Part shown: positions 1-9,332 of the stretch, piece after piece | How positions within the stretch are numbered: position 1 is the stretch's first letter | Layout: every line of letters begins with the position of its first letter | Translations under genes and position numbers: made by a program | The notes under the pieces: model-generated | What the model saw: only the letters and a program-made list of their open reading frames with translations | The model's database searches: none | What the model was told of the DNA's origin: nothing | Source: an uncultured Pelagibacteraceae bacterium | GTDB lineage: Bacteria; Pseudomonadota; Alphaproteobacteria; Pelagibacterales; Pelagibacteraceae | DNA: 64,000 bases | Direction of reading: 5' to 3' | Assembly (NCBI GenBank): GCA_902606835.1 | Contig: CACLHW010000003.1 | Coordinates: 62,001 to 126,000 of the forward strand

Positions 1-360
1 CGTTACGTTAACAATTATTCCACATCTTGCATAAGTAGATTTTCCTAGACATATGACCAAAATATCTTTTGGAATTTTAAAATATTCAACTGTACTAGCA
101 AGAACGAAGGAATTTGGAGGTATAATGCACTCGTCAGCCTTTCTTGAAACAAAACTATTGTTTTTAAAATTTTTTGGATCAACTATAGCAGAATCTACGT
201 CTGTAAAGATTTTAAATTCATTAGAAACTCTTGCATCATAACCAAATGAAGAAAGACCATATGAAATTACGTTATTTTTTTTTTGCTCATCTATAAATGG
301 TTTAATCATTTCTTTTTCAATAGCCATTTTCTTAATCCAACGATCTGATAAAACGCTCAT
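1..360 (-). CDS. dcd: dCTP deaminase, N-terminal part (runs off the window)
   Basis: This is the first 120 codons of a dCTP deaminase, which converts dCTP to dUTP for thymidylate synthesis. The start is the ATG at 360, giving [19 protein letters not shown]. The segment [20 protein letters not shown] and the later [15 protein letters not shown] are hallmarks of the alphaproteobacterial-type enzyme, and the second holds the Ser/Arg residues of the nucleotide site. The family is usually about 185 residues, so roughly a third lies outside the window. The start overlaps the stop of a tiny upstream ORF as ATGA, so the two may be translationally coupled. The family call is secure. Confidence 0.95.
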   Translation of the reverse strand, partial: MSVLSDRWIKKMAIEKEMIKPFIDEQKKNNVISYGLSSFGYDARVSNEFKIFTDVDSAIVDPKNFKNNSFVSRKADECIIPPNSFVLASTVEYFKIPKDILVICLGKSTYARCGIIVNVT

Positions 361-473
361 TTGTTTTCTATTTTTTTGATTTTTTTTTGAAAGACTTTTC
401 TTTTTTTGAGATTAATTTTTAATAATTTCTCAATTCTTTGTCGTCTTAAATCTTTTTTTAAATTTATCTGCAT
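357..473 (-). CDS. 38-residue Lys/Arg-rich protein of unknown function, coupled to dcd
   Basis: A 38-codon ORF fits exactly between its neighbours. It starts 5 nt after the stop of the 67-residue ORF upstream, and its TGA overlaps the ATG of dcd (ATGA). The product begins [20 protein letters not shown] and is almost entirely Lys, Arg, Ile, Leu, Asn and Gln, which predicts one basic amphipathic helix. I recognise no family. The tight, non-random packing argues for a real gene; the short length and A-rich composition argue for chance. A competing ATG at 477 in another frame gives only 15 codons. Confidence 0.45.
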   Translation of the reverse strand: MQINLKKDLRRQRIEKLLKINLKKRKVFQKKIKKIENK

Positions 474-478
474 CCATT

Positions 479-682
479 TTACTTCTGGCTTGGGTTTGTC
501 AGATCGTCTAATGTGATTGTTTTTTTAATATCGTGTGTTTTAATTTCTTCTTTTTCTACTGGAGATGAATTTGAAGAAAGCATTCTTTTTGCTCTTCGCT
601 GAGCCAATCGGGCTTTTCTTTTAGCTTCTTTTAGCATCGCCCTTTCACCACGCTTCGATTTATAATCGTAATGTATGCCCAT
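479..682 (-). CDS. Small basic conserved-looking protein, 67 residues
   Basis: A 67-residue protein of unknown function. Residues 8-35 are strongly basic (KRGERAMLKEAKRKARLAQR) and should form a charged helix. The tail is acidic and polar and ends in TLDDLTNPSQK. No signal peptide or membrane segment is seen. It heads a three-gene minus-strand run with the 38-codon ORF and dcd, so it may be co-expressed with nucleotide metabolism. It could be a nucleic-acid- or ribosome-associated small protein, but that rests only on charge. Confidence 0.6.
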   Translation of the reverse strand: MGIHYDYKSKRGERAMLKEAKRKARLAQRRAKRMLSSNSSPVEKEEIKTHDIKKTITLDDLTNPSQK

Positions 683-844
683 AAATCTACCATTTATTTA
701 AGTTACTTTTTACTTTGTTGATTAGAGTTATGTCAAGTTACATAAATAATATGGCAATTTGTTGTTAATTAATCTGTGTGTATTTTCCAGTTCTAACACC
801 ACGAGAACCTACATTGTTCAGAAACACTTGAAAATTCGATTCAA

Positions 845-1774
845 TTAATGAAAAAAATTGTCCTTCAATTTTTGTATTTCTAAATTTGTTGAGAAATTCA
901 GTTTTTCCGAAATAGTTTGCAAAAGCCTAATATGACCAAATATTAGCATTAGACTAATAAATTCTTTTTCTCTTGATAAAATAATTTTTTTTCCAAATTC
1001 AGTAAAATAATTTGGAATAAAAATCATGTCCATTTCTGCTGGTGTCCGAGTCAAATGTTTTCCTATTTCTATCCATTCACATATCATAAAGTTCATTTCA
1101 TAAAGATAATTCAATAATTGGCTCCAATTTGGGACATTTTCATACATTGGAATGATTTGGGCTTCTATTTTTATTATTAATGGAAAATATTCTCCAAGAC
1201 CCTTTAAAACTTCTAGTTCAGAGCCTTGTGTATCTACCTTTAAAAAATCAAGATTTTGTATTTTAAAATCACTTAAACTTTCTTTTATCGTTGTACAATT
1301 AACCTCAATTTCATCTGTTACTTTAAATTGTGAAAAATTTTCTTTTTTAAAACCATAAATATTAAGTGATTCTTTATTGGGCCTGTACATTGAAGAACTT
1401 CCCGGTCTGCTTCCCAGTATATATAGTTTCTTTTTACATTTTGTGCTCCAAATTCCATTTTTTATAACTTTGTAATTTTGATTAACTAATTTTTCAGCCT
1501 CACTTGGTATAGGCTCAACTACTACAGGATCAAAAAAAGAATTGTATTTCTTAGAAAAAATACTTCCATTAAAAAATCCGCCCTGAGCTCCCACATCTAA
1601 TGCGATTAACCTTTGTTTGCCCAATAGTTTAGAAATAAAGTTGCTATGATCTTGATTTTTATGAGATTCAGAACGTAATTTATTAAATTGATTTATTACC
1701 CTGGAGCGTATTTTTAATACGACTAGGATTTTTGAAATCATTTCTATTATTTTTGAAAGTAAAACCTTGATCAT
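845..1774 (-). CDS. FkbM-family SAM-dependent methyltransferase
   Basis: A Rossmann-fold methyltransferase of the FkbM family, commonly involved in O-methylation of surface glycans. The SAM-binding motif I is ALDVGAQGGFF (residues 58-68), the acidic end of strand 2 is VEPIPSEAEK (86-95), and the family signature FLKVDTQGSELEVLKG spans 177-192. A short basic N-terminal helix precedes the domain. The gap to the oxygenase-like gene upstream is 20 nt, so the two probably form an operon. The final 26 codons look unlike a normal domain end. A second frame (926 down to 765) stays open for 53 further codons, so the annotated stop may result from a frameshift. Confidence 0.85.
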   Translation of the reverse strand: MIKVLLSKIIEMISKILVVLKIRSRVINQFNKLRSESHKNQDHSNFISKLLGKQRLIALDVGAQGGFFNGSIFSKKYNSFFDPVVVEPIPSEAEKLVNQNYKVIKNGIWSTKCKKKLYILGSRPGSSSMYRPNKESLNIYGFKKENFSQFKVTDEIEVNCTTIKESLSDFKIQNLDFLKVDTQGSELEVLKGLGEYFPLIIKIEAQIIPMYENVPNWSQLLNYLYEMNFMICEWIEIGKHLTRTPAEMDMIFIPNYFTEFGKKIILSREKEFISLMLIFGHIRLLQTISEKLNFSTNLEIQKLKDNFFH

Positions 1775-1794
1775 TTCTTAATATTATAAACAGT

Positions 1795-2490
1795 TTATTT
1801 TTTAGTAAAAGTAGTTAAGCCTAATTTCTTGTGGTTGATTCTTGAAGAGGCGCAATGAATATGGCTTCTGTCTACAATAAGAGTTTCTCCAACTTTCCAT
1901 TCATATATAAATTCCACCTCCATTCCTTTAAGATTGTTAATATCAATATGAGTCAAATATTTTGTATGAATTTCTTCATTAAATTCTTTATCTCCCAGGT
2001 GTTTATTTGATCTATCATTTTGATCAGCTTTAGGTTTAAATTTTAATTCTTCAGGATCAATAGTAAAAGTAGTTGATCTACCATACCATCTTTTTTTAAA
2101 AAAAATTGTATCTCCTACAGGAGCTAAAGGTGTAACGACTTGTTTATAAATAATATCTTCTTCATCAAATCCAGAGTCAACATGAATAGGGAGCGGCGAA
2201 AAACTCTCGTGGAAAAGTCCATACAGATCATCTCCTTTTTCTGATTTTAAATTGTCCATTTTAAAATCTCCCAGAATTTCCTTTAGTTTGCTAAAATATA
2301 TTTTATCTAATTCAGTATTATAATTTTGTTCCCAAGCTTTTTTTCTAACTTTTTGTTTTTTGTTAAAAGTTCTTTCAGGAAGATCATTGTAAAGTTCTTG
2401 TATCATTTTTATTTCTTTATCTGAAAAGATATTTACTTTTTTGGGTGGGCCTTCTAAACTTTTAATCTTGTCTAAATATTTATGTTTCAT
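1795..2490 (-). CDS. 2OG-Fe(II) oxygenase-like protein
   Basis: A 231-residue protein with the layout of a double-stranded beta-helix dioxygenase. It has an HxD pair at H103/D105 (PLPIHVDSGF) and a distal His in VDRSHIHCASSR (H210 or H212). A basic residue about ten positions later (R217 or K221) could bind 2-oxoglutarate. The WKVGETLIVDRSH stretch matches the usual pattern before the second metal ligand. It has no signal peptide, so it should be cytoplasmic. The substrate cannot be read from sequence. Its place upstream of an FkbM methyltransferase suggests, by inference only, small-molecule or glycan modification. Confidence 0.6.
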   Translation of the reverse strand: MKHKYLDKIKSLEGPPKKVNIFSDKEIKMIQELYNDLPERTFNKKQKVRKKAWEQNYNTELDKIYFSKLKEILGDFKMDNLKSEKGDDLYGLFHESFSPLPIHVDSGFDEEDIIYKQVVTPLAPVGDTIFFKKRWYGRSTTFTIDPEELKFKPKADQNDRSNKHLGDKEFNEEIHTKYLTHIDINNLKGMEVEFIYEWKVGETLIVDRSHIHCASSRINHKKLGLTTFTKK

Positions 2491-2567
2491 AAAATAATAA
2501 AATTCGACACTAAACTTTCTGGTTATAAATACAACATTTTAAAAAAATTTAAATTTAAATCAATAAT

Positions 2568-3293
2568 CTATTCTTTGAAGTAATACTTTTTAATTAAAAC
2601 TGCGACAATTAAAAGAATAAAAAAACCTATTATAGGTAAATAAATTTCTGGAGATAGAAGTACGGTAAAAATATCCAATGATGCATTTTGGTCAATAACA
2701 TTTTCAATTCCGCTGCCAAGTGAAACAGTAACAAACATTGAAGGCATGCATCCTATAAATGTAGCTATTACATAATTTTTAACTGACATATCAAATAAAA
2801 TTGGTAAAACATTTTGAATTGCATACGGAGCTCCTCCGCCTCCTATAAATCTAAAACTTGTAAAATAAAGTATATCATTTTTTACAAAAAATTCTTTTAG
2901 CTTAGAAAATTTTGTAGCTAATTTATTTTTTATTGCTTCTCTGAAAAAAAAGCCAACTAACAGGTACAACAGTGTTGCTCCCATCGTTGTTGCGGTTAGT
3001 ACAATTACTATCCCCCACCATTTGCCAAATACGAAACCTGAAAATATTAAAAGTGGCATTGCAAATCCTAGAAGCAAAACCCATACAATTGAAAAAATAA
3101 AAAAAATTATGGTTAATAATAAGAAATTTTCATTTTTATATTTAAGAATGATATCCTTATTTTCTCTGATAAATTCATAACTCATCAAATCTTTGATATC
3201 GATAGCTGAAAATAAAAAATATAAACCTGTTGAAATTATTAACAAATATATTGCTCCAAAAATGAGCTTTAGGTTTAGTGAATTTAAATTCAT
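2568..3293 (-). CDS. TVP38/TMEM64 (VTT domain, DedA superfamily) membrane protein
   Basis: A 241-residue integral membrane protein. An N-terminal helix (about 10-30) is followed by the VTT core, with hydrophobic segments near 55-85 and 90-115, the conserved FRFIGGGGAPYAIQNVLPIL (about 148-167) with its Arg, Gly-rich stretch, Pro and Asn, and two final helices. This family is proposed to scramble or transport lipids; no substrate is assigned here. It is divergent from rpmH across a 79 bp AT-rich gap that must hold both promoters. The family call is good and the function open. Confidence 0.85.
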   Translation of the reverse strand: MNLNSLNLKLIFGAIYLLIISTGLYFLFSAIDIKDLMSYEFIRENKDIILKYKNENFLLLTIIFFIFSIVWVLLLGFAMPLLIFSGFVFGKWWGIVIVLTATTMGATLLYLLVGFFFREAIKNKLATKFSKLKEFFVKNDILYFTSFRFIGGGGAPYAIQNVLPILFDMSVKNYVIATFIGCMPSMFVTVSLGSGIENVIDQNASLDIFTVLLSPEIYLPIIGFFILLIVAVLIKKYYFKE

Positions 3294-3372
3294 AATTTAA
3301 TTTTTAACTGTACTTATAAGAACTTATTACCTATAAATATCAAAAAATTTTAACAAGAACTAAATAAATTTT

Positions 3373-3507
3373 ATGAAAAGAACCTATCAACCAAGCCGAA
3401 TTGTAAGAAAAAGAAGACATGGTTTCAGGTCGCGAATGAAAAAAAAAGGCGGTAGAAAGACTTTAGCAAGAAGAAGAGCAAAGGGTAGAAAAAGAATATC
3501 TTTATAA
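3373..3507 (+). CDS. rpmH: 50S ribosomal protein L34
   Basis: A 44-residue protein beginning [20 protein letters not shown] and ending [13 protein letters not shown], the full and canonical L34 sequence. It binds 23S rRNA in the large subunit. It starts the classical rpmH-rnpA-yidD-yidC order, 14 nt ahead of rnpA, and is surely cotranscribed with it. It is easily overlooked because of its size. Confidence 0.97.
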   Translation: MKRTYQPSRIVRKRRHGFRSRMKKKGGRKTLARRRAKGRKRISL

Positions 3508-3521
3508 ATCTAAGTGCCCAA

Positions 3522-3881
3522 ATGATCAAATTCAAAAGCCTTAATAAAAGTAAAGATTTTATAAAAATTTTGAAAAAAGAAAAATTAAATACAAAATATT
3601 TTACAATTTATTTTAACAAAAATTTAAAAAAAACTGAAAAATATTTAAATGTAAGTTTTGTCATGAAAAAAAATGTTGGAAATGCAGTAATCAGAAACAA
3701 AATTAAAAGAAAGCTAAAGTATGCTGTTCAGAAAATTTTAAAAGAAAGGCAGCTAATAGACTTAAACTACACTTATGTAATTTTTGGAAAAAATAATGTA
3801 TACAAAGATGAATTTGCAAATGTATTAAATGTTTTAAATGAAACTTTTAAAAAAATAAAAATAGCTAATAGCAACTTATGA
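3522..3881 (+). CDS. rnpA: Ribonuclease P protein component
   Basis: A 119-residue basic protein that assists the RNase P RNA in trimming the 5' leader from tRNA precursors. The diagnostic RNR motif is GNAVIRNKIKRKLKYA (about residues 52-67). The N-terminal MIKFKSLNKSKDFIKILKK corresponds to the usual start of the fold. It overlaps the next gene yidD by 4 nt (ATGA), as in many bacteria. Confidence 0.95.
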   Translation: MIKFKSLNKSKDFIKILKKEKLNTKYFTIYFNKNLKKTEKYLNVSFVMKKNVGNAVIRNKIKRKLKYAVQKILKERQLIDLNYTYVIFGKNNVYKDEFANVLNVLNETFKKIKIANSNL

Positions 3882-4129
3882 AAATATTAAATCAACTATT
3901 AATTGGTATAATTAAATTTTATAAATATTTTATTTCACCATATCTTCCTGCAAGCTGCAGATACCTACCAACTTGTTCTGAATACTTTATAGAATCTTTA
4001 AAACTTAATGGAATATTCTTAGGTTCTTTTTTAGGAATAAAAAGAGTTTTTAGATGCCATCCAATTAAGATCTTGGGGGGGCGTAGCGGGTATGATCCGG
4101 TTCCTAATTTAAAAAAAGGAAAAAAATAA
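3878..4129 (+). CDS. yidD: Membrane protein insertion efficiency factor YidD
   Basis: An 83-residue membrane-associated protein thought to aid YidC-dependent insertion. It has an amphipathic N-terminus, the conserved block ISPYLPASCRYLPTCSEY with two of the family's cysteines, and a C-terminal RCHPIKILGGRSGYDPVP. Length and motifs match the family. The 4 nt overlap with rnpA and zero gap to yidC make an obvious operon. Confidence 0.95.
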   Translation: MKILNQLLIGIIKFYKYFISPYLPASCRYLPTCSEYFIESLKLNGIFLGSFLGIKRVFRCHPIKILGGRSGYDPVPNLKKGKK

Positions 4130-5815
4130 ATGGAAGGTAGAAATGTATTATTAGCAGTCGCGCTCTCAACAATAGTTTTAATATTTTGGGCAACTTTTTT
4201 TGAAGCTCCTATTGTTGAGCAGCCATCTGAAGACAAGCAAATAACAAAAAATGAAGATGCCTCTTCTCCTTCAATCGATGAAGATCAAAAAAATTTAGTA
4301 AATGAAATTACAAGAGATGAACTGGTAGGTGATACAAAAAGAATAAAAGTTGAAAACGAAAATATTAAAGGGTCAATATCATTACAAGGTGCAATTATAG
4401 ATGATATTATTTTCAAAAATTACAAAGAAACTTTAAATAGTGAAAACAAAGTAATTTTTTTAAATCCAAAAAATTCTTCAGAAGAATATTTTATTGAAAC
4501 AGGTTGGGCATCAGGTGGAAATGAAAAGATAAAATTACCACTAGGAGATACAATTTGGAAGGTTAAAGGTAATAGTACTCTAACACCAAATAATCCAGTT
4601 ACAATCGAGTGGGACAATGGTGAAGGTTTGATTTTTACAAAAAAAATTGAATTAGATGAAAAGTTTTTATTTAAAATTACACAAGGTATAAAAAATAATT
4701 CAAATAAATCCTTTCAATTCTATCCATACGCACAAATTACTCGAGGGGGCAAGCCTGAGGGAATGCAAATATATATTTTACATGAAGGTTTCCTTGGAGT
4801 ATTTGGAGAAGAGCTTGTAGAAGAAGATTATGATGATGTTGAAAAAGAAAAATTTACTATCAATAGCTCAAAAGGTTGGTTGGGTATTACAGATAAATAT
4901 TGGCTAACTGCAATAGTTCCAGAAAAGGGAAATGAATTTAAAGCCGAGTTTGTTTTTAAAAATGAAAAATATAGAGCCAATTATATAATAAAAAATCCAA
5001 AAGTTCTTAATCCTGGCAATTCTATTGCTAACAATATAAATGCATTTGTAGCAGCTAAGGAAGTTGCTGTTATTGATGGTTATGCTGAACAATTAAAAAT
5101 AGATAAATTTGATTTAGCTATTGATTGGGGTTGGTTTTATTTCTTTACTAAACCTTTATTTTTTATAATTGACTACTTTTTTAAATTAACTGGCAATTTT
5201 GGGTGGGCAATAGTTATTATAACTGCTTTGGTTAGGCTTATATTTTTCCCGCTCGCTAATTATTCTTTTAAATCAATGGCAAAAATGAAAATACTGCAGC
5301 CAGAAATGATTAGGCTTAAAGAGTTGCATAAAGAAGATAAGGTCAAACTACAACAAGAAATGATGGCTTTATACAAAAGAGAAAAAGTAAATCCGATTTC
5401 AGGTTGTTTACCAGTTTTAATACAAATCCCATTTTTCTTTGCAATTTACAAAATGTTATATGTTACTTTAGAAATGAGACACCAGCCTTTCTTCGGTTGG
5501 ATTAAAGATTTATCAGAAAGAGACCCTACTTCTATTTTTAATTTATTTGGATTAATTCCTTGGGATCCTCCTACTTTTTTAATGATTGGGGCGTGGCCAA
5601 TATTAATGGGGGTTAGCATGTACGTTCAGCAAAAATTAAATCCAACTCCACCTGATCCGGTTCAAGCAAAAATATTTATGTTCTTTCCTCTTTTTTTAAC
5701 AATAATATTAGCTCCTTTTCCTTCAGGGTTGGTCGTGTATTGGACTGTTAACAATATACTAACTATAGCTCAGCAATGGGTAATAATGCGTGGAACTAAA
5801 GTTAAAACAGTCTAG
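4130..5815 (+). CDS. yidC: Membrane protein insertase YidC
   Basis: A 561-residue inner-membrane insertase that integrates proteins alone or with Sec. The N-terminal anchor (about 7-25) is followed by an acidic linker and a large periplasmic beta-sandwich (about 60-330). The core of five helices follows, with NFGWAIVIITALVRLIFFPL and the cytoplasmic coiled hairpin KMKILQPEMIRLKELHKE. The arginine in ALVRLIFF is the conserved groove residue. Length is normal for Gram-negatives. The next gene begins only 3 nt after the stop; engB, which often sits here in Alphaproteobacteria, is absent. Confidence 0.97.
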   Translation: MEGRNVLLAVALSTIVLIFWATFFEAPIVEQPSEDKQITKNEDASSPSIDEDQKNLVNEITRDELVGDTKRIKVENENIKGSISLQGAIIDDIIFKNYKETLNSENKVIFLNPKNSSEEYFIETGWASGGNEKIKLPLGDTIWKVKGNSTLTPNNPVTIEWDNGEGLIFTKKIELDEKFLFKITQGIKNNSNKSFQFYPYAQITRGGKPEGMQIYILHEGFLGVFGEELVEEDYDDVEKEKFTINSSKGWLGITDKYWLTAIVPEKGNEFKAEFVFKNEKYRANYIIKNPKVLNPGNSIANNINAFVAAKEVAVIDGYAEQLKIDKFDLAIDWGWFYFFTKPLFFIIDYFFKLTGNFGWAIVIITALVRLIFFPLANYSFKSMAKMKILQPEMIRLKELHKEDKVKLQQEMMALYKREKVNPISGCLPVLIQIPFFFAIYKMLYVTLEMRHQPFFGWIKDLSERDPTSIFNLFGLIPWDPPTFLMIGAWPILMGVSMYVQQKLNPTPPDPVQAKIFMFFPLFLTIILAPFPSGLVVYWTVNNILTIAQQWVIMRGTKVKTV

Positions 5816-5818
5816 ATA

Positions 5819-6691
5819 ATGCTTTCAACTGAAAATTTAGATAATAAAATAAAAGAAATTTGGCCCAAAGATGGTCCCCCCGCGCAAGCTATAAATAAAT
5901 ATGTAAAAAAATATGCTAAGGAAAAAATTGTTATAAAATGTGGTGGTAGAGTGCTTTTAGATCCTGATCTTTTTAACAACTTCATCAATGATATTACAAT
6001 ACTAAAAAACCTTGGATTGACACCCATTGTAGTTCATGGTGGCGGGCCAAGAATTAAAAAAAAATTAGATGAATTAAATGTTCAAACTAAATTTATCATG
6101 GGACTAAGAGTAACTGATGACAAGGTTATTAAAGTTGTTGAAGAAGTGATGATAAAATTTAATACAGAAATAGTTAATGCCTTAGAAAAAAAAGGTTGCC
6201 CAGCAAAATCTATAACTATTAAAGAAAATAATATAATTAATGTTGAACAAAAAAATATAGAATTAGGTTATGTTGGTAAGCCCACAAAAATTAATGATCA
6301 AATCATAAAAAAATTTATAAAAGAAAATTTAATACCAGTAGTTTCTCCCATGGGCCTGGATGTTAATAATCAAGCTTACAACATTAATGCCGATACTGCT
6401 GCGGGAGCTATAGCTAGAAGCATTAAATCAAGAAGATTAATGTTGATGACAGATGTTGAGGGTGTTTATGATAAAAACAAAAAATTAATTTCAGAAATAA
6501 AATCAACAGATGCAGAAAAATTAATTTACGATCAAACAATTAGTGAAGGTATGATACCAAAAATAAGAACTTGTATTAAAGCTCTTAACGATGGTGTTAG
6601 AGGTGTTGTTATTATTGATGGAAGAAAGCCACACTCAATTCTCTATGAATTATTTTCTGACGAAGGAGCTGGGACACTTATAAGAAAATGA
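5819..6691 (+). CDS. argB: Acetylglutamate kinase
   Basis: Phosphorylates N-acetyl-L-glutamate in arginine synthesis. Visible motifs of the amino acid kinase fold are IVIKCGGRVLLD (about 40-51), VVHGGGPRIKKKLDEL (about 71-86), and the nucleotide-side NADTAAGAIARSIKSRRLML with MTDVEGVYD. The protein is 290 residues, typical of the family. It ends in a 4 nt overlap with the HAD gene. The lysine-proximal N-terminus is slightly long, as in other alphaproteobacterial ArgB proteins. Confidence 0.96.
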   Translation: MLSTENLDNKIKEIWPKDGPPAQAINKYVKKYAKEKIVIKCGGRVLLDPDLFNNFINDITILKNLGLTPIVVHGGGPRIKKKLDELNVQTKFIMGLRVTDDKVIKVVEEVMIKFNTEIVNALEKKGCPAKSITIKENNIINVEQKNIELGYVGKPTKINDQIIKKFIKENLIPVVSPMGLDVNNQAYNINADTAAGAIARSIKSRRLMLMTDVEGVYDKNKKLISEIKSTDAEKLIYDQTISEGMIPKIRTCIKALNDGVRGVVIIDGRKPHSILYELFSDEGAGTLIRK

Positions 6692-7359
6692 AAATGCTAG
6701 AATCTATAAAATTTTGGATATTTGATTTGGATAATACTTTATATTCTGGCAAAACCAAAGTCTTTGAACAGGTAGATAAAAAAATGTCAAAATATATATC
6801 AAAAAAACTTAATGTAACTATTGAAGAAGCTAGAAAAATCCAAAAAAACTATTTTCATGAATATAACACAACTTTAAACGGCATGATTAAAAACCATAAA
6901 ATTGATGCAAATGAATTCTTGGACTTTGTGCATGATATAAATATAGATTTTTTAAAAAAAGATCTAGAGCTTGGTGAAGAGTTAAAAAAACTTGAAGGAA
7001 AAAAAATAATATTTACAAATGGATCAAAAAAACACGCAATGAATGTAACCCAAAAAATTGGAATTGATCAGTATTTTGATGACGTTTTTGATATTGTAGA
7101 TTCAGAATTTATTCCAAAACCCGCTATTGATCCCTATAATAAACTAGTGAAAAAACATAAAATTGACCCAAAATTATGTGTATTTATTGAAGATATTGCA
7201 AGAAATTTAAAACCGGCATATGAAATGGGTATGAAAACTGTTTGGATTAAAAATGATGAACCTTGGGCAAGTAAATTTTCGGATAGTAATTTTATTAACT
7301 ATAGAATCGACAATCTATCTGATTTTTTAAAAAAAATTAATTTATTGAAGGCTGCATAA
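6688..7359 (+). CDS. HAD-superfamily phosphatase, pyrimidine 5'-nucleotidase type
   Basis: A 223-residue haloacid dehalogenase-like hydrolase. Motif I is [13 protein letters not shown] (nucleophile D13, acid D15), motif II is [11 protein letters not shown], the motif III region has [13 protein letters not shown], and motif IV is [17 protein letters not shown]. This pattern resembles the SDT1/YjjG-like nucleotidases commonly placed between argB and dapD in Alphaproteobacteria. The physiological substrate is not evident. It overlaps argB by 4 nt and dapD by 1 nt (TAATG). Confidence 0.88.
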   Translation: MKMLESIKFWIFDLDNTLYSGKTKVFEQVDKKMSKYISKKLNVTIEEARKIQKNYFHEYNTTLNGMIKNHKIDANEFLDFVHDINIDFLKKDLELGEELKKLEGKKIIFTNGSKKHAMNVTQKIGIDQYFDDVFDIVDSEFIPKPAIDPYNKLVKKHKIDPKLCVFIEDIARNLKPAYEMGMKTVWIKNDEPWASKFSDSNFINYRIDNLSDFLKKINLLKAA

Positions 7360-8186
7360 TGAACACAACATCTTTTGAAAATATTATTAACAAAGCTTGG
7401 GATAATAAAAGTAAAATTAATTCCAAATCTGATAAAAAAATAATCAGCGCTATCAATAAAACAATAGACTTATTAGATTCTGGAAAAATACGTGTTGCTG
7501 AAAAAAATGATAACAATTGGTCAGTTAACCAATGGATTAAAAAGGCAATTCTATTAAGCTTCAAAGTAAATAAAATGAAAATTTCTAAAGGTCCTTATGC
7601 TGCTTGGTACGACAAAGTAGAGGGTAAAACTCATAAGTGGAATGAAAAAAGATTTATAAAAGAAGGTTTTAGATATGTTCCAAATGGAGTAGTAAGAAAA
7701 GGTGCTTACATTGCAAAAAACGTTGTCTTAATGCCTTCGTTTGTAAACATTGGAGCTTATGTAGACCAAGGAAGTATGATTGACACGTGGGCATCCGTTG
7801 GGTCTTGCGCTCAAGTCGGAAAAAATTGTCATATTTCGGGTGGAGCTGGAATTGGTGGAGTATTGGAACCTATGCAGGCAAACCCTACGATAGTTGAAGA
7901 TAACTGTTTTATAGGAGCTAGAGCAGAAATAGCAGAAGGGGTTGTTGTTGGAAAAGGTTCAGTACTATCTATGGGAGTTTATGTAGGTGCTTCAACACGG
8001 ATTTTTGACAGGTCAACTGGTGAAATATATTACGGAAAAGTTCCAAATTATTCTGTGGTAGTGCCTGGATCTATGCCGAGCAAAAATAATCCTGATGGAC
8101 CCTCATTATATTGTGTAGTTATCGTAAAAAAAGTAGACGAAAAAACAAGAAGTAAAACTTCAATTAACGATTTATTGAGAGACTAA
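7359..8186 (+). CDS. dapD: Tetrahydrodipicolinate N-succinyltransferase
   Basis: Transfers succinyl from succinyl-CoA to tetrahydrodipicolinate in the lysine and meso-diaminopimelate pathway. The 275 residues include the N-terminal helical part with [14 protein letters not shown] and a left-handed beta-helix of hexapeptide repeats ([20 protein letters not shown] onward). The conserved [19 protein letters not shown] is present. Length matches the family. It is followed after 6 nt by dapE, giving two consecutive steps of one pathway. Confidence 0.96.
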   Translation: MNTTSFENIINKAWDNKSKINSKSDKKIISAINKTIDLLDSGKIRVAEKNDNNWSVNQWIKKAILLSFKVNKMKISKGPYAAWYDKVEGKTHKWNEKRFIKEGFRYVPNGVVRKGAYIAKNVVLMPSFVNIGAYVDQGSMIDTWASVGSCAQVGKNCHISGGAGIGGVLEPMQANPTIVEDNCFIGARAEIAEGVVVGKGSVLSMGVYVGASTRIFDRSTGEIYYGKVPNYSVVVPGSMPSKNNPDGPSLYCVVIVKKVDEKTRSKTSINDLLRD

Positions 8187-8192
8187 AAGCTC

Positions 8193-9332
8193 ATGACAAT
8201 CAGTGAACTAAAGTTAGCAAAAGAATTGATTCGTAGACCAAGTGTTACACCAAAAGATGCTGGGGCAATAAATATTTTAGCAAAAAACTTAAGATCTCTT
8301 GGCTTTAAATGCCAATTAATAAATTTCAAAAATGTAAAAAATCTATACGCAAAGTTAGGAAAATCATCTCCTAACTTTTGCTATGCTGGGCATACGGACG
8401 TTGTTCCTCCAGGAAATATAAAAGATTGGAGTGTTAATCCCTTCAAACCAGCTATTAAAAATAATAAATTAATTGGTCGAGGAGCTAATGACATGAAAGC
8501 TTCGATTGCTTGCTTTGTGGCTGCAGTAAGTAAATTCAAAGCAAAAAATAAAAAATTTAATGGTTCTATAAGCCTTTTAATTACTGGAGACGAAGAAGGA
8601 ATAGCAATTAATGGAACGAAAAGAGTCATAAAATATTTAAAAAAAAAAAGAGAAAAAATCAATTTTTGTTTAGTTGGAGAACCAACTAATCCAAGTAAAC
8701 TTGGGGAAATGATAAAAATTGGAAGAAGAGGAAGCATAACAGGTCGACTTACTGTAATTGGCACGCAGGGTCATGTAGCCTATCCAAATAGAGCAAATAA
8801 TCCATCAATTACAATGATTAAAATCTTGCAAAAAATAAAAGAAATAAAATTAGATAAAGGTACAAAAAATTTCCAACCATCAAACTTGGAAATAACTAAA
8901 ATTAATATAGATAATCATGCTGACAATGTAATTCCGGGATCGGCAAATGCTGTGTTTAATATTAGATTTAACGATAAACATTCTTCTAGCTCACTAAAAA
9001 GAAAGTTAAATACCTTATTTAGATCAATAGCTAAAAAAGCTAAGTGTAATTTTAAAGTAAAATACGAAGTTTCTGGTGAAGCTTTTTTAACAAAGCCAAA
9101 TAAAACAACTTATATGATTCAAAATACGATAAAAAAAATTACTGGAATTAAACCTAAATTATCAACTTCAGGAGGAACTTCCGATGCAAGATTTATCAGA
9201 AAAATAACACCTTGCTTGGAATTTGGATTAGTTGGAAAAACCATGCATAAAATTGATGAATCTGTTCCTTTGTCAGATCTAAAGAAATTAACTAAAATAT
9301 ATTTAAATATTTTAGAAAATTACTTTAAATGA
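8193..9332 (+). CDS. dapE: Succinyl-diaminopimelate desuccinylase
   Basis: A di-zinc M20-family hydrolase that removes succinate from N-succinyl-LL-diaminopimelate. Visible metal and catalytic motifs are CYAGHTDVVPPG (His ligand and Asp), GRGANDMKASIACF (bridging Asp), ITGDEEG (catalytic Glu pair), and the C-terminal GKTMHKIDES with the last His ligand. The inserted dimerisation domain lies at about 175-290. The 379 residues are typical. It overlaps the next gene by 4 nt. Confidence 0.96.
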   Translation: MTISELKLAKELIRRPSVTPKDAGAINILAKNLRSLGFKCQLINFKNVKNLYAKLGKSSPNFCYAGHTDVVPPGNIKDWSVNPFKPAIKNNKLIGRGANDMKASIACFVAAVSKFKAKNKKFNGSISLLITGDEEGIAINGTKRVIKYLKKKREKINFCLVGEPTNPSKLGEMIKIGRRGSITGRLTVIGTQGHVAYPNRANNPSITMIKILQKIKEIKLDKGTKNFQPSNLEITKINIDNHADNVIPGSANAVFNIRFNDKHSSSSLKRKLNTLFRSIAKKAKCNFKVKYEVSGEAFLTKPNKTTYMIQNTIKKITGIKPKLSTSGGTSDARFIRKITPCLEFGLVGKTMHKIDESVPLSDLKKLTKIYLNILENYFK

